DNA of 64,000 nucleotides from Pseudomonadota bacterium. GTDB lineage: Bacteria > Myxococcota_A > Polyangia > Haliangiales > Haliangiaceae. Below the pieces are notes generated by a model that saw only the letters and a program-made list of their open reading frames with translations, made no database searches and was not told the origin of the DNA. The translations under genes and the position numbers were made by a program. The stretch covers positions 1 to 64,000 of the forward strand of contig JAKSDA010000307.1 in NCBI GenBank assembly GCA_022360315.1, read 5' to 3'. Position 1 is the stretch's first letter; every line of letters begins with the position of its first letter. Positions 46,987 to 56,232 of the stretch are shown here, piece after piece.

Positions 46987-49053
46987 GAGCTCGCGTCCCT
47001 GGAGGTAGCCGACCAGCGCGGTGAGAGCGTATTGTACGTCGTCGGTGCGCACGGCACGGGTCTTCATGCTCGAGACAAATCCGCCGCGGACCGGTCCATT
47101 CCGTATCTGACACCGCAAAAGCCAATCCAGGCCATGGTGCAGAACCTCGTCGAGCCGTTCGCGCAACGACCTGGGCGGCTCGGGCACAGCGGCAAGAACA
47201 CTCAGTCCGGCCAGGGCGGAGGTCGGAACCGCACGTTTCGACGCGCACGAGCGAGAGGTGCCGAATACGTCGTCGATTTCGCTGACGATCTGTCCGGCTG
47301 CATCGTTGACGTAGTTGTGGGTCGCCTGCCGGGCGAACGGAGGTATATCGGATTGACGGTAGATGGCGAGCAGTTCGGATCCGGCGAGAATTGACCACGG
47401 ATCGCTGAGCGGCTCCTGCAAACGGGTGAGATAATCCATTCCCCGCATGGCCGCTTCTAGCCAGGTCGGATCCAGCTCGATCTGATAGAGCATGGTAAGC
47501 CCCAAAATCGCCTGTCCCGGCGCGCGCAGCATGCGTGAGTCCGGCTGCAACTGCGAGCGGAATCTGCCATTCTTATCCTGCAAGAGCAGAAGGAACTGGG
47601 CCAGCCCACGCAGCTCGTCCCGATCGACCGCTTCCTCATCGGCGTTGTGTGCCGCGACCAGGGCAATTAGGCCCATGGTGGAATTGGCGAGCCGTATCTT
47701 GCGAGGACTGTCGCCCTTGCCGCGCCCACTGGAGATGTACATGGCACGCGCACCGGGCAGTCGCCTGAGATGGTGCTCTTTGAGGTATTCCGCTGCCCGC
47801 ACAATGCTCCGCCTGGTTCGACTGGCACCAGTGGCCTGATACTCGCGCGACAGACTGTAAATGGTCCGGGCCTGAACCGAGACATCGGCGCGGGATGAAC
47901 CACGACGGCCGTTGATTGTCATTCGAGTGCTCACCTCGCCGCGCTTGTCCATGCGACGGTTGAGATAGTTGCCAGCAGCCTCGACAACCTCGCGCACCTG
48001 CCGACCGGGATGTCCGCGATCTGCTTCGGCCAGCCAGCTGCGGCGCTCTTCACGACGCCGAGTCTCGCCGTCCCCGTCCGACTCTTCACGCCGCTCGTCT
48101 CGCCCGACCTGTTCGCGTCCCTCGTCCTCCTCCTCAGCCCTTTCGGAGCGTTTCTCGCCCGCTTCTCTACTGGCGCGCATGGCTCGTTCGCCGCGTTCCT
48201 CGCGCTCTTCTGAATGACGGGCAGTCCGGGTTTTTCTCCCGCGCCGTTCGGACCGCTCTTCACCTTCCTCGCTCCCTTCTTCACGCTCTCTCTCGGACCG
48301 CTCGGCCCGGCGACCTTCTCGCTCGCGTTCGCCTTCCTCCTCCCGCTCGCCGCCTTCTTCGCTTCTCTCGGCCCGGCGACCTTCGCGACCTTCGCGACCT
48401 TCGCGACCTTCGCGACCTTCGCGACCTTCGCGGCCTTCGCGACTTTCTCGACCTTGCCGTTCGCCTTCTTCGCTCCGTTCGCCGCCTTCAGCTTCTTCAG
48501 CTCGCTCGGCAAAGCCGGCTTCGGCCTCATTGGTCAAGACATGACCCAGGCCGACCACTCCGAGTCCGATCACCATGAGCGTGACAACCGCCAGTCTGGT
48601 GTTGCGCAAAAACGGCGCAGCAGAGCTGAAAGCCGGTGCGGGCTGGCCCTCATGACCGCTGTGTCCGTCGTGGCCTTCCCCGCCCTCGTGATGCTCGTGG
48701 TCGCCGTGGCCACTGTGAGCCTCTTCGTGCTTGAGATGTTCTACCTCCTTGCCGAGGAAATATTCGAGCACGGTCCGGATGATCACAGTCATCACCAGGC
48801 TCTTCACGTGAGCGAGATCGGTATGGAGGACGGTTTCGATAACGTCCTGTCCGATCATGAATTCCATACCGACGAGGATGTAGGTCCCCAGGGTAATCCG
48901 CACTTGCCTCATCGTGAATCGGCCCATGGTGAGTAGGCCGAAGTATTGAAGAAGTGCCAAAAAGCATCCAGCCGTGATAAATCCAACCCCGACATAACCG
49001 ACCAACATGGCCAGGAGCTCTACGATTTCAAACAATGTTCCTTCTTGTTCCAT
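46984..49053 (-). CDS. DUF1622 membrane protein with R/E-rich stalk and helical toroid-like C-terminal domain
   Basis: The 689-residue product has a DUF1622-type module (about 1-110): a first span ELLAMLVGYVGVGFITAGCFLALL, then TLGTYILVGMEFMIGQDVIETVL, and VIIRTVLEYFLGKEVEHL. A His/Gly/Glu-rich loop (about 110-140, HSGHGDHEHHEGGEG and similar) may bind metal. A fourth span (about 155-175) leads into an Arg/Glu/Gly-rich mixed-charge stretch (about 180-345). The C-terminal 340 residues form an all-helical, repeat-like domain resembling alpha/alpha-toroids. It lies 55 bp downstream of the outer-membrane-protein gene on the same strand. It is the longest of the three DUF1622 paralogs and the only one with a folded C-terminal domain. 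Function is unknown. Confidence 0.85.
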   Translation of the reverse strand: MEQEGTLFEIVELLAMLVGYVGVGFITAGCFLALLQYFGLLTMGRFTMRQVRITLGTYILVGMEFMIGQDVIETVLHTDLAHVKSLVMTVIIRTVLEYFLGKEVEHLKHEEAHSGHGDHEHHEGGEGHDGHSGHEGQPAPAFSSAAPFLRNTRLAVVTLMVIGLGVVGLGHVLTNEAEAGFAERAEEAEGGERSEEGERQGRESREGREGREGREGREGREGREGRRAERSEEGGEREEEGEREREGRRAERSEREREEGSEEGEERSERRGRKTRTARHSEEREERGERAMRASREAGEKRSERAEEEDEGREQVGRDERREESDGDGETRRREERRSWLAEADRGHPGRQVREVVEAAGNYLNRRMDKRGEVSTRMTINGRRGSSRADVSVQARTIYSLSREYQATGASRTRRSIVRAAEYLKEHHLRRLPGARAMYISSGRGKGDSPRKIRLANSTMGLIALVAAHNADEEAVDRDELRGLAQFLLLLQDKNGRFRSQLQPDSRMLRAPGQAILGLTMLYQIELDPTWLEAAMRGMDYLTRLQEPLSDPWSILAGSELLAIYRQSDIPPFARQATHNYVNDAAGQIVSEIDDVFGTSRSCASKRAVPTSALAGLSVLAAVPEPPRSLRERLDEVLHHGLDWLLRCQIRNGPVRGGFVSSMKTRAVRTDDVQYALTALVGYLQGREL
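48376..48447. repeat. 9-bp tandem repeat, eight units
   Basis: GCGACCTTC is repeated six times exactly, followed by GCGGCCTTC and GCGACTTTC; on the minus strand it encodes the REGREG stretch of the DUF1622 protein. Confidence 0.95.
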
Positions 49054-49108
49054 CAGTGCACACCCGTTTCTGAATCGAACTGTCTAACGTAATCGTGGCT
49101 TCTTTTAG

Positions 49109-50710
49109 CTACTCCCCGCCCTCTTCTTCAGAGGAGCCGAGCGAGAAACTCAGCCCGGCATAAAACGTGGTATGGCTGCGATTATCTGTTTCAACGTCGG
49201 AAAACGGAAATACGAAGCCGCCCTCTTCGCTCTTCAATGGACCCATGGTCAACATTCCGACAGTGGCTTGCCATCTTCTGGTGATCTCGTAATCAAATTT
49301 GAATCCGGCCTCCAGCGTGTGTTCGTTTTCGAAGAACTTGACGAATTCGTAGCCGACCTTCACTGCGGCGCTCAGGCCCTCAATACTGTCAAACTCGTAC
49401 TCGACCTCGGTCTCGGCCCCGAGCAAGTAGTTTGGGGGCAACTCGCCGAGAAATGGACAGATCGTCTGGATCGAAGTGGAACAGAATTCGGGCTCCGATT
49501 CCATGGCTCCGCCCTCGCCGCCCTCGTCGCCCTCGAGCGCGGCTTGCGGAATGGTGGGAAAAAACTTCTTACCCAGGATCTCGACTGCGTATTTCCATGG
49601 GCCTTCGCCAAACTCGACACCAGCACCGGCGACCAGGGTAAAGATGTTCTGAACAGCGCGCGCTTCCTCACTGGTCGGAAACTCGATGGCCACCCGGGCC
49701 TCGACACCGGATAAAAACTCCTCGGCGCGGATTCCCAGCGCCACATCGTCGACTCCCTCGTGCAGGGGATCCTGCACTTTGGAAAAGACCGACGCATCGG
49801 CGTACAGCGCCAGGGCTTGATTCAGCTCCAATTCCGGCTCCAGCCGCACGGCCGACGCTTCCATATCGCCGCCAAACATGTGCAATCCAACCTCGGCGCT
49901 CAGCGGCAGTCCTTCTTCCTCCCGCTCGCCGCGCTCGGAGAGTTCACCCTCCACTTCGCCTCCCGCGAACTCCAGCCTCGATTCGCCGCCTTCCCGGGCT
50001 TCACTCGATCGCTCGGCAGACGCTCGAACTTCCCTGCGAAACTCGCGACGACGCCGCCGTTTCTTCTCGCGTCTGCTCTCCCTGTCCCCTTCGGCTTTTT
50101 CGGCCGTGAACTCGTCTTCTTCTTCGTCGCGCGACTCGCGCGCAACCCGGGGACGGGTCAGCTCGGCGAGCTTGTCCAGGGCCTTTTCAGCGATACGGAC
50201 CCCGATGTCCCTTGCATCGCTCGCCCGCCGATATTTCGATTGAAAGCGCAGCTCGACCTTTTCGGACTTGGTGTCGATGAGCATGGCGCGGGCAACGTGG
50301 ACCGAGACGGTGTAAATTCCGCCATCTCCCTCGCGCAGCTGAGTCCGACTGGAAATCTCGACATCCAGTACGTAGTCAGCTCCCCCTTTGCGGCCCGCCT
50401 TGGCCAGGACCACCGGGCGCGGTTTGCTCGCCCTGACGGCCGACTGCGCGCGGGCGAATTTTCGGCTCGAGACCAGCGAAACGCCGGCTTTGCGGAGTTT
50501 CTGTCGAACTCCCAGGGTGAGCTCGGTGCGGCGTGTGCTGTTCTTGCCTCTCGCCTCGGGTACTGCGATGCGCACTCGGCCAATGTCTTTTTCGCTGCGC
50601 GCAGAGGCGGTTGCGGGCGCGAGCGAAATGGCGAGAAGTGCAACGATAAGGCACCATTTGCCTCTGGCGTCACGAATTCCTGCAATTTGGTTGAATGCGA
50701 TCCTTGTCAT
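49109..50710 (-). CDS. Predicted outer-membrane protein with CsgG/LpoB-like N-terminal domain and charged linker
   Basis: The 533-residue product has a signal peptide (to about residue 37, PATASA) and a first domain (about 40-200; RVRIAVPEARG, GADYVLDVEISS, VSVHVARAMLID) with the alternating pattern of periplasmic CsgG/LpoB-like folds. A highly charged R/E-rich linker (about 200-265) follows. The C-terminal part (about 270-533) is rich in amphipathic beta strands and ends with AGLSFSLGSS.., as expected of an outer-membrane barrel. The ATG at 50710 is preferred to one 14 codons earlier because it places the signal peptide normally. It precedes a DUF1622 gene, whose protein has a similar R/E-rich stretch. 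No named family is recognised. Confidence 0.75.
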   Translation of the reverse strand: MTRIAFNQIAGIRDARGKWCLIVALLAISLAPATASARSEKDIGRVRIAVPEARGKNSTRRTELTLGVRQKLRKAGVSLVSSRKFARAQSAVRASKPRPVVLAKAGRKGGADYVLDVEISSRTQLREGDGGIYTVSVHVARAMLIDTKSEKVELRFQSKYRRASDARDIGVRIAEKALDKLAELTRPRVARESRDEEEDEFTAEKAEGDRESRREKKRRRRREFRREVRASAERSSEAREGGESRLEFAGGEVEGELSERGEREEEGLPLSAEVGLHMFGGDMEASAVRLEPELELNQALALYADASVFSKVQDPLHEGVDDVALGIRAEEFLSGVEARVAIEFPTSEEARAVQNIFTLVAGAGVEFGEGPWKYAVEILGKKFFPTIPQAALEGDEGGEGGAMESEPEFCSTSIQTICPFLGELPPNYLLGAETEVEYEFDSIEGLSAAVKVGYEFVKFFENEHTLEAGFKFDYEITRRWQATVGMLTMGPLKSEEGGFVFPFSDVETDNRSHTTFYAGLSFSLGSSEEEGGE

Positions 50711-51215
50711 CTTGATTGGTTCCTTTACCGTTCCCGTCGTATGACCCGGCAAAGCGGACGAAAGAGTTCGAAGCGCCGAGTCGTCCTTTTGCCTCGGGCT
50801 CGCTCGTCACTCTCGGGCTGCGTTTTCGATCGTCGATGAAGACGTGAGCTGCCGTGCGTGGCTCGGTCGGCCGTTTCGGCGCCGCTTTGGTCGGGCGGCT
50901 GGGCACCACTGGCAGAGAGGGCAACGTCGCCGCGTCCAGCCATCGGCATCGGTCCGACTGGCTCGACAATCTCTCGTGGATGCGACGCCGTGGGCGAATT
51001 GCATTCGACCTCGACGCCGGCCGCTTCCGTAACGCTCGCTGCGCTATAGACACAACGTGTAGCGCGCCGTGCAACGGTCGAGTGGCCTTGATGTTACGCA
51101 GCCGAGCCTCGTACGCCTCCTCAACGCGCGGGGTCAGCCCATACAGCCGGTCGATACAGCCGAAACCGAGCCAGTAGGCCAAGACACCAAACGCTATGGG
51201 ACAATCGAAAAGCAT
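50670..51215 (-). CDS. Hypothetical protein, low confidence, overlapping the outer-membrane protein start
   Basis: A minus-strand frame encodes 181 residues starting MLFDCPIAFGVLAYWLGFG, with a hydrophobic start and a helical segment EEAYEARLRNIKATRPLHG that look coding. The later part is Pro/Arg/Ser-rich and weak, and it overlaps the first codons of the next gene by 41 bp. A frameshift or sequence decay in the second half is possible. No family is recognised. Confidence 0.3.
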   Translation of the reverse strand: MLFDCPIAFGVLAYWLGFGCIDRLYGLTPRVEEAYEARLRNIKATRPLHGALHVVSIAQRALRKRPASRSNAIRPRRRIHERLSSQSDRCRWLDAATLPSLPVVPSRPTKAAPKRPTEPRTAAHVFIDDRKRSPRVTSEPEAKGRLGASNSFVRFAGSYDGNGKGTNQDDKDRIQPNCRNS

Positions 51216-51311
51216 CGTTTCCGCTCAGGGGACGACGGCCTTTGCTGCAAGCCCCATACCCACGCGTATTCTCGGCTTCGAAAGCGATTGCTGGTCTTTG
51301 GTGATTAAATT

Positions 51312-51330
51312 ACGTCTGTTACAGAGACGT
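51312..51330. promoter_or_regulatory. Hyphenated dyad, possible operator
   Basis: ACGTCT and AGACGT separated by seven bases, 174 bp before the FHA-sigma-54 activator start. Its protein is unknown. Confidence 0.3.
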
Positions 51331-51504
51331 TCCGGCGCCTCAGATCGCGATCGATCGATGCACTCAGAACCCAAGTGTGCAATATCCGCTCATATTTGTC
51401 ATAATCTCTCGAGAACCCTGGCAAGGATATGAGTCCTTCTGGCCGAGCCATTGACGTTCGGCGTTCAGAGCACAGCTCGGGTTCGAGATTGGAGACAACT
51501 CCTT

Positions 51505-52905
51505 ATGGCGACGTACAAGACCGCGGTGACTCGGGTGGTGAGCGACAGCGATGCTCGAACGCGACTGTTTCGCACCAAGTACATCGTGCGGATCCTCGAT
51601 GGACCAGGCCAGAGGCGCTCTTTGAAGACTGCCAAGGACAACATCACGATCGGATCGGCCGAGCAGAACGACTTGGTGCTAAACGACCCGGCGGTCTCGA
51701 GACATCATCTACGCATCCAGCTCAACCCGGACGGTTTTCTGCTGACCGATCTCAACAGCACCAACGGGACCACACTGGGCAACTTGAAGCTGCAAGAGGG
51801 CATTGCGCAGGGCCCCGTCGAGCTTCAGCTGGGCGAGACGACACTGCAGATCGTTCCCAGCAGTGAAGAAGAAGAAGTCGAACTTGTCGAGGAATCGAGT
51901 TTTGGCGAGGTCATCGGACAGAGCCCGCCCATGCGTGAGCTCTTCCGCAAGCTGAAAGCGTCTTCTCCCAAAGAGGTTACCATTCTTCTCGAGGGCGAGA
52001 CCGGCACCGGCAAGGAGCTGATCGCCCGCGAAATTCATCAACACAGCGAACGCCGCAACAAGCCATTCATCATCGTAGACTGCGGCGCCATTCCGCCGAC
52101 CCTCATCGAGAGCGAGCTGTTCGGGCACAACCGCGGTGCTTTCACCGGAGCGGTCACCGATCGACCGGGTGCATTCGAGCAAGCGGATGGAGGTACCATC
52201 TTTCTCGACGAGATCGGCGAGCTCGAACTGACCATGCAGCCCCGTCTGCTGCGCGTACTGGAGCAACGGCACATCAAGCGGATCGGCCGCAGCCGCCACA
52301 CACCGGTCGATGTCCGCATCATCGCCGCCACCAACCGAGATTTGCAGCGCGACATCAACGAGGGAACCTTCCGTGCCGACCTGTTCTACCGGCTCGCCGT
52401 GGTGCATTTGCGCATTCCCAACCTTCGACAGCGCCGCGAAGACATACCGCCGCTGGTCAAGCACATGCTGCCGAAAATCGCCGCCCGGGTCGGCGGCAAC
52501 GCACCGCAGCTCAACCGCGAGACCTGGCAGCAGATCATGAACCACCCCTGGCGGGGCAACATCCGCGAATTGCGCAACTTTTTGGAGCGATTGGTCGCCC
52601 TGGCATCGGACCTCGAGCCGGTCCATCTCACCTCCGACCTCGGCCTCGAAAAGCCAACCAGCGAGGTCGAATTGAGTCAATTAGAGACCCTTCCATTCAA
52701 AGAAGCCAAGGCGAAGTGGATGGAAGCGTTCGATATTGCCTATCTGACCCGCCTTCTCGAGCGCTGCGATTTTAACGTGGCCGAGGCCGCCCGCCAAAGT
52801 GGCATTGATCGCGTGCACTTATTCCGCCTGGTCAAGAAATACAAGCTCCGCAAACAGAAGCAAAAAGCCAATATGTCGTCACCGGGCTTTCTCGACTCGT
52901 TCTGA
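51505..52905 (+). CDS. FHA-domain sigma-54-dependent transcription activator
   Basis: The 466-residue product has an FHA domain (about residues 48-128; ITIGSAEQNDLVLND, VSRHHLRIQ, NSTNGTTLG), then a Glu-rich linker. The AAA+ domain (about 140-380) has Walker A GETGTGKEL (about 165), GAFTGA (about 210), and Walker B GGTIFLDEIGEL. A C-terminal Fis-type helix-turn-helix reads NVAEAARQSGIDRVHLFRLVKKY. The ATG at 51505 has a GGAGA site and begins just before the FHA domain. It is the local candidate to drive the two sigma-54-like promoters at 54228 and 56233. It differs from the activator at 15758 by its longer linker and by having no kinase gene attached. Confidence 0.94.
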   Translation: MATYKTAVTRVVSDSDARTRLFRTKYIVRILDGPGQRRSLKTAKDNITIGSAEQNDLVLNDPAVSRHHLRIQLNPDGFLLTDLNSTNGTTLGNLKLQEGIAQGPVELQLGETTLQIVPSSEEEEVELVEESSFGEVIGQSPPMRELFRKLKASSPKEVTILLEGETGTGKELIAREIHQHSERRNKPFIIVDCGAIPPTLIESELFGHNRGAFTGAVTDRPGAFEQADGGTIFLDEIGELELTMQPRLLRVLEQRHIKRIGRSRHTPVDVRIIAATNRDLQRDINEGTFRADLFYRLAVVHLRIPNLRQRREDIPPLVKHMLPKIAARVGGNAPQLNRETWQQIMNHPWRGNIRELRNFLERLVALASDLEPVHLTSDLGLEKPTSEVELSQLETLPFKEAKAKWMEAFDIAYLTRLLERCDFNVAEAARQSGIDRVHLFRLVKKYKLRKQKQKANMSSPGFLDSF

Positions 52906-53030
52906 ACCGATCATCATATGGCGCAGCTCCTGTGCGCAATCTCACTCCTCCAATAGCAGAGATCGGCCCACGTATGAAATTGGCTCGGGTTGGCTTAGAA
53001 TAGGCTCACTCTTCAATTGGCCGCGCACAA

Positions 53031-53735
53031 ATGATTGAAGGCTACCTCTCTCATCAGATCATCGCGACGATCGCGCAGCTCCTCGGCTATGCCGGTGTCG
53101 GGTTCATCGCGATCGGGACGATCATCGCGTTTATCCGGTACTTCCGCATGCCTGCCGTCGCCGCGGAAACCCGAACGGTTATCCAGCTCACGCTAAAAAC
53201 GCATCTCCTGGTGGGTCTGGAGCTCATGATCTGTCAGGATATTTTGCGTGCGATCATCGATCCGGGAGTGGGGCAGCTGGTCAGTGTTGGTGTGATCGCG
53301 GCCTTGCGGGTGGTCCTCGGCCATTATCTCAAAAAAGCCGTGGCTCCCGCGCTTGGCGCAGAAGCCACAGGAATCCAGTCGCCTGATCAGATGATGGGAG
53401 CGACCGGTGACCTCGGGATCACGAATGAATTCATGGCCAGTGAGACAAGCGAGCAGACGTTTGTCGCCGATCAGACCATCACACGTCCGCACGGTTCTGG
53501 GCCGGATTTCAGCCAGTTCGACGAGACGGAGAATGGATTGGAATTGCCTCTTCCGGCTCCCCACGCCAGCCAGCCGGCAATCCCGCTGAACGAGTTGCAG
53601 CCGGCTCGACCAGCGTCGAATGCCGGTTCAAACCTGGCCGAAAAAGTCAATCATACCAAGGTATTGCCGCAGCGTAATTTCGTGCGGCAGGCCAGCGACG
53701 AACCGAGCATGTCCGGCGAGACCGACCCTGCATGA
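53031..53735 (+). CDS. DUF1622 membrane protein with acidic disordered tail
   Basis: The 234-residue product is a second DUF1622 module: spans in IIATIAQLLGYAGVGFIAIGTIIAFI, LVGLELMICQDILRAII and LVSVGVIAALRVVLGHYL. The conserved LVGLExxxxQDI pattern matches the DUF1622 membrane family. The tail from about residue 105 is disordered, with Ser/Thr/Glu clusters (ASETSEQTFVADQTI, FDETENGLELPL) and no folded domain. Unlike the other two, the residue after DIL is Arg and the second arm is shortened. It follows the sigma-54 activator by 125 bp on the same strand; no strong ribosome site is seen. Function is unknown. Confidence 0.8.
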   Translation: MIEGYLSHQIIATIAQLLGYAGVGFIAIGTIIAFIRYFRMPAVAAETRTVIQLTLKTHLLVGLELMICQDILRAIIDPGVGQLVSVGVIAALRVVLGHYLKKAVAPALGAEATGIQSPDQMMGATGDLGITNEFMASETSEQTFVADQTITRPHGSGPDFSQFDETENGLELPLPAPHASQPAIPLNELQPARPASNAGSNLAEKVNHTKVLPQRNFVRQASDEPSMSGETDPA

Positions 53736-54227
53736 CGGCCTTTCGAGGTCCTGGCGACGTCCAGGCCGGCGACATGCTGGGGTTTTTCCAGCTTGTTGCG
53801 CACAGCCTACGGCGACGGTAGCGGTGATGTTACTGCCGGGCTCGGTATCTGCGTACCGTCGCATTGCTGGCTACTGCTCGACAAAGCCGCGTGGCCACTC
53901 ATAGCGCGGCCAGCAGCCGCTACGTAGCGGACACGCGACGCTCCAGACGCTTCCACGCACCATCGCGAGAGTGACAGCCATTCCCTGGCCGCCACCTTCT
54001 CGGACGTCGGCGCATTTGCTTCCTCATATATAGCGGTATTTGCCGGCTCGAGCGGCAGCGACGTCGAGCCGCGCAATTTGCCCGGGCAGATAGTCAAAGC
54101 AGATTCTTTTCGACATCTTGTCTCGGCTGCAAGCCAATTGCCCGGTCCTTTACGCGGCCCCGGTGCCCACTGAGCCCGCCGCACTGCAAGTGGCAGAGAC
54201 GTGTCGCCGAGCCGCGAGCGACTCGAT
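53736..54227. other. Gene-poor stretch before the third DUF1622 gene
   Basis: No convincing coding frame was found in about 490 bases. The downstream end carries the sigma-54-like promoter at 54228-54243. Confidence 0.45.
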
Positions 54228-54243
54228 TGGTACGTTCTCTGCA
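54228..54243 (+). promoter_or_regulatory. Sigma-54-like -24/-12 promoter for the third DUF1622 gene
   Basis: TGGTAC-GTTCT-CTGCA matches the TGGCAC-N5-TTGCA consensus at 9 of 11 positions; the GG and GC are exactly ten bases apart (54229-54230 and 54241-54242). The start point would be near 54254, about 20 bases before the ATG at 54273. Confidence 0.55.
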
Positions 54244-54272
54244 GTGAAGAAGCATCGAGAACGGAACGAGTT

Positions 54273-55301
54273 ATGTCTGAAGAACTTCTTTCACATCAGA
54301 TCATCGAGCTCATTGCTCAGACACTTGGATTCATCGGTGTTGCGTTCATTGTGGCCGGAACACTGATCGCTTTTCTGCAATATCTAGACACCGTCTTTAT
54401 TCGACGGCTGACCATGCCCAACGTGCAATTCACGCTCGGCACCTATATCCTGGTCGGCCTCGAGTTCATGGTCGGTCAAGATATCGTGGAAACCGTTATC
54501 AACACCGAATTCGAGCATCTGGTCGGTTTGGGCATGATCGTGGTCATTCGAACCGTTCTCGAATACTTCCTCGGCAAGGAAGTCGAGCATCTGGCTCACG
54601 AAACCGCGCACGAAGGAGAGCATCGCAAACGGTCAGACAGTGAACATGGCGAATCCAAACGAGCATGGTGGCCGCAGCGCAGACACCACAAGTCGAATGC
54701 GTTCGCCTCTGTCGTACACGCGTTGCAGGGCAGAAAGACCCGCAAGTCTCCTCCACCTTCCCTGCCGCGTTCCACGATCGCGCCGAGAAGTTCGGCTTCG
54801 CCCGCGATGCCCACAGAAAAAACCCACCAAGCATCCCATTTGCATCCCTCTGCCAGTGCCTCGAACTCGGTCGAGAACATCTTCGATGACGATGAATTCG
54901 ACGAATCAATGGACATAAAAAACGCTCCGAACACGTTGAGCTCCGCCCAGCCGCCGAATCACAATGACTATCGCAACAGGACATCACTGCTGCAAAAAGC
55001 CGACGAGATGCGCGCGAAATCGCCGGTTCGTATCCAAAAAGTCAACGCATCCGGGCAGGAATCAATGGCGACAGCTCCGATCGCGAAGCGCACTCTGGAC
55101 GATGATGCCGTAACCAACGTCGTGAAGTTCCCGGGCAGGCAACCCGGCGATGTCTGGCCATCGCCCAGCTCCCATAACGGCCGTAACGGCGTGAGCCTGC
55201 CGCTGCCCTCGACATCGCTCAACCAACCCGATCGATTCACCAAGGTTCTGCAGCGGAAAAAGATGACTTTGGTCAACGAGATGAGAGAGCAGGCCGTATG
55301 A
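54273..55301 (+). CDS. DUF1622 membrane protein with long basic/acidic disordered tail
   Basis: The 342-residue product has the DUF1622 module (about 1-110; IIELIAQTLGFIGVAFIVAGTLIAFL, LGTYILVGLEFMVGQDIVETVI, MIVVIRTVLEYFLGKEVEHLAHE), the closest of the three to the protein at 46984-49053. The tail of about 230 residues is low-complexity: a basic Ser/Pro stretch, then an acidic patch (NIFDDDEFDESMDI), then short charged pieces ending in a basic helix. The ATG at 54273 was chosen because the module starts there and a sigma-54-like promoter lies about 30-45 bp upstream. A 43-aa membrane ORF follows 106 bp downstream. Function is unknown. Confidence 0.85.
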   Translation: MSEELLSHQIIELIAQTLGFIGVAFIVAGTLIAFLQYLDTVFIRRLTMPNVQFTLGTYILVGLEFMVGQDIVETVINTEFEHLVGLGMIVVIRTVLEYFLGKEVEHLAHETAHEGEHRKRSDSEHGESKRAWWPQRRHHKSNAFASVVHALQGRKTRKSPPPSLPRSTIAPRSSASPAMPTEKTHQASHLHPSASASNSVENIFDDDEFDESMDIKNAPNTLSSAQPPNHNDYRNRTSLLQKADEMRAKSPVRIQKVNASGQESMATAPIAKRTLDDDAVTNVVKFPGRQPGDVWPSPSSHNGRNGVSLPLPSTSLNQPDRFTKVLQRKKMTLVNEMREQAV

Positions 55302-55407
55302 GGCCACGACACAAATGACAGTGAACGGCGCCGCAAACGCCCTCTGGCGCCGCGATGATACATCGACACAAACAGACTCCAACCAGGCATAGATAGGGAA
55401 TTGCACA

Positions 55408-55539
55408 ATGTCCACGATTCAGAATCAGTCTGCACTCGCCAAGATCCATTATACATCCGTACAGATTTTTTTCCTGGGTTTGCTTCTGTCCCTGGCGGTC
55501 TGCCCCTTTATCTTGATGATCTTGGTACTCCTGGGATGA
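55408..55539 (+). CDS. Small single-span membrane protein (43 aa)
   Basis: The ATG at 55408 opens 43 codons ending with TGA. The N-terminal 18 residues are polar (MSTIQNQSALAKIHYTSV), and residues 19-43 form one uninterrupted hydrophobic helix (FFLGLLLSLAVCPFILMILV core). An AGGGAA ribosome site lies seven bases upstream. It is too short for usual gene finders. It sits between the third DUF1622 gene and a long gene-poor stretch and may be co-transcribed with the former. The gene is supported by the ribosome site and the clean topology; no family is recognised. Confidence 0.6.
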   Translation: MSTIQNQSALAKIHYTSVQIFFLGLLLSLAVCPFILMILVLLG

Positions 55540-55675
55540 TGAGAATGCTCCCACATCGATTTCCATCGATCGATGGCGGTAAGCTCGCACACCCCTGGCT
55601 CGTGACTCTCATATAGCGTTTCCGAGCCAATCCACCGTCAAGTTGTCGATCGATGAGGGGCGCGTCAGCCCCAGT

Positions 55676-55727
55676 CCAGGCGGCAAGCCGTCGGGGTCTC
55701 TTCCCTCCCCGCCGGCTTGCCGTCTGG
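55676..55727. terminator. Long hairpin, 21-bp stem with two mismatches
   Basis: CCAGGCGGCAAGCCGTCGGGG (55676) and CCCCGCCGGCTTGCCGTCTGG (55707) are inverted copies separated by ten bases, followed by a pyrimidine-rich TTTCTCCCC tract. This is a strong terminator candidate for the DUF1622/43-aa unit, or part of a structured RNA. Confidence 0.55.
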
Positions 55728-55871
55728 TTTCTCCCCTCTCCCCCTCCCCCTCGTTGGTCGTCTGGCCGACGTCAATGCAGAGGGAACCGGACGAGAAGGA
55801 CGAACTGCTGGTGCGTTGTGGACGTCGGCCGTATCGCTTCCTTGACGAACGATCCGGACCTTCTGCTGTGT

Positions 55872-55926
55872 TCATCGTCATGACTGGAGAGTTGTAGCGT
55901 CTTGCAACTCTCCAGTCTGGCGATGA
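55872..55926. other. Strong two-part hairpin, unknown function
   Basis: A perfect 13-bp stem (GACTGGAGAGTTG at 55882 with CAACTCTCCAGTC at 55905, ten-base loop) is continued outward by TCATCG (55872) and CGATGA (55921) after a small internal loop. No gene overlaps it convincingly. Confidence 0.55.
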
Positions 55927-56232
55927 CTTCTCGCCTTTCTGTCCTCCCCCCTCGCGTGCCGCCTCCGCCTCTTCCGCGTCTTCTCCTGTCGACCGGCGAT
56001 TCTTCTCCGGTACTTGCAGCCGCTCACACCAAAATCACCGTATCGTCGTGATAGCTTCCGAGCAACTTCGAGACCGCGTCACCGTCATTTTGTGGCAATC
56101 GTCGTTGTCGCGGGCACCGCGGTTTCTTGCCGTGGCACGGAGCGTAACCCTGGCGCTACCGCGAGCGGGGCGTCAATGTTACGCACGAAACCAAAAGCAG
56201 CACCCGGCTCGGCACGGAACTATCATCGAAGT

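Noticed and set aside
48376..48447. Short tandem repeat resembling a CRISPR array
   Set aside because: Nine-base units without spacers that encode in-frame REG residues; no cas genes are nearby.
52981..52995. Sigma-54-like TGGCTCGGGTTGGCT before the second DUF1622 gene
   Set aside because: The GG and GC are nine, not ten, bases apart, so it does not fit the strict spacing.
55643..55897. 84-codon plus-strand frame across both hairpins
   Set aside because: Pro/Ser-rich with no ribosome site; its sequence is dictated by the inverted repeats rather than by coding constraint.
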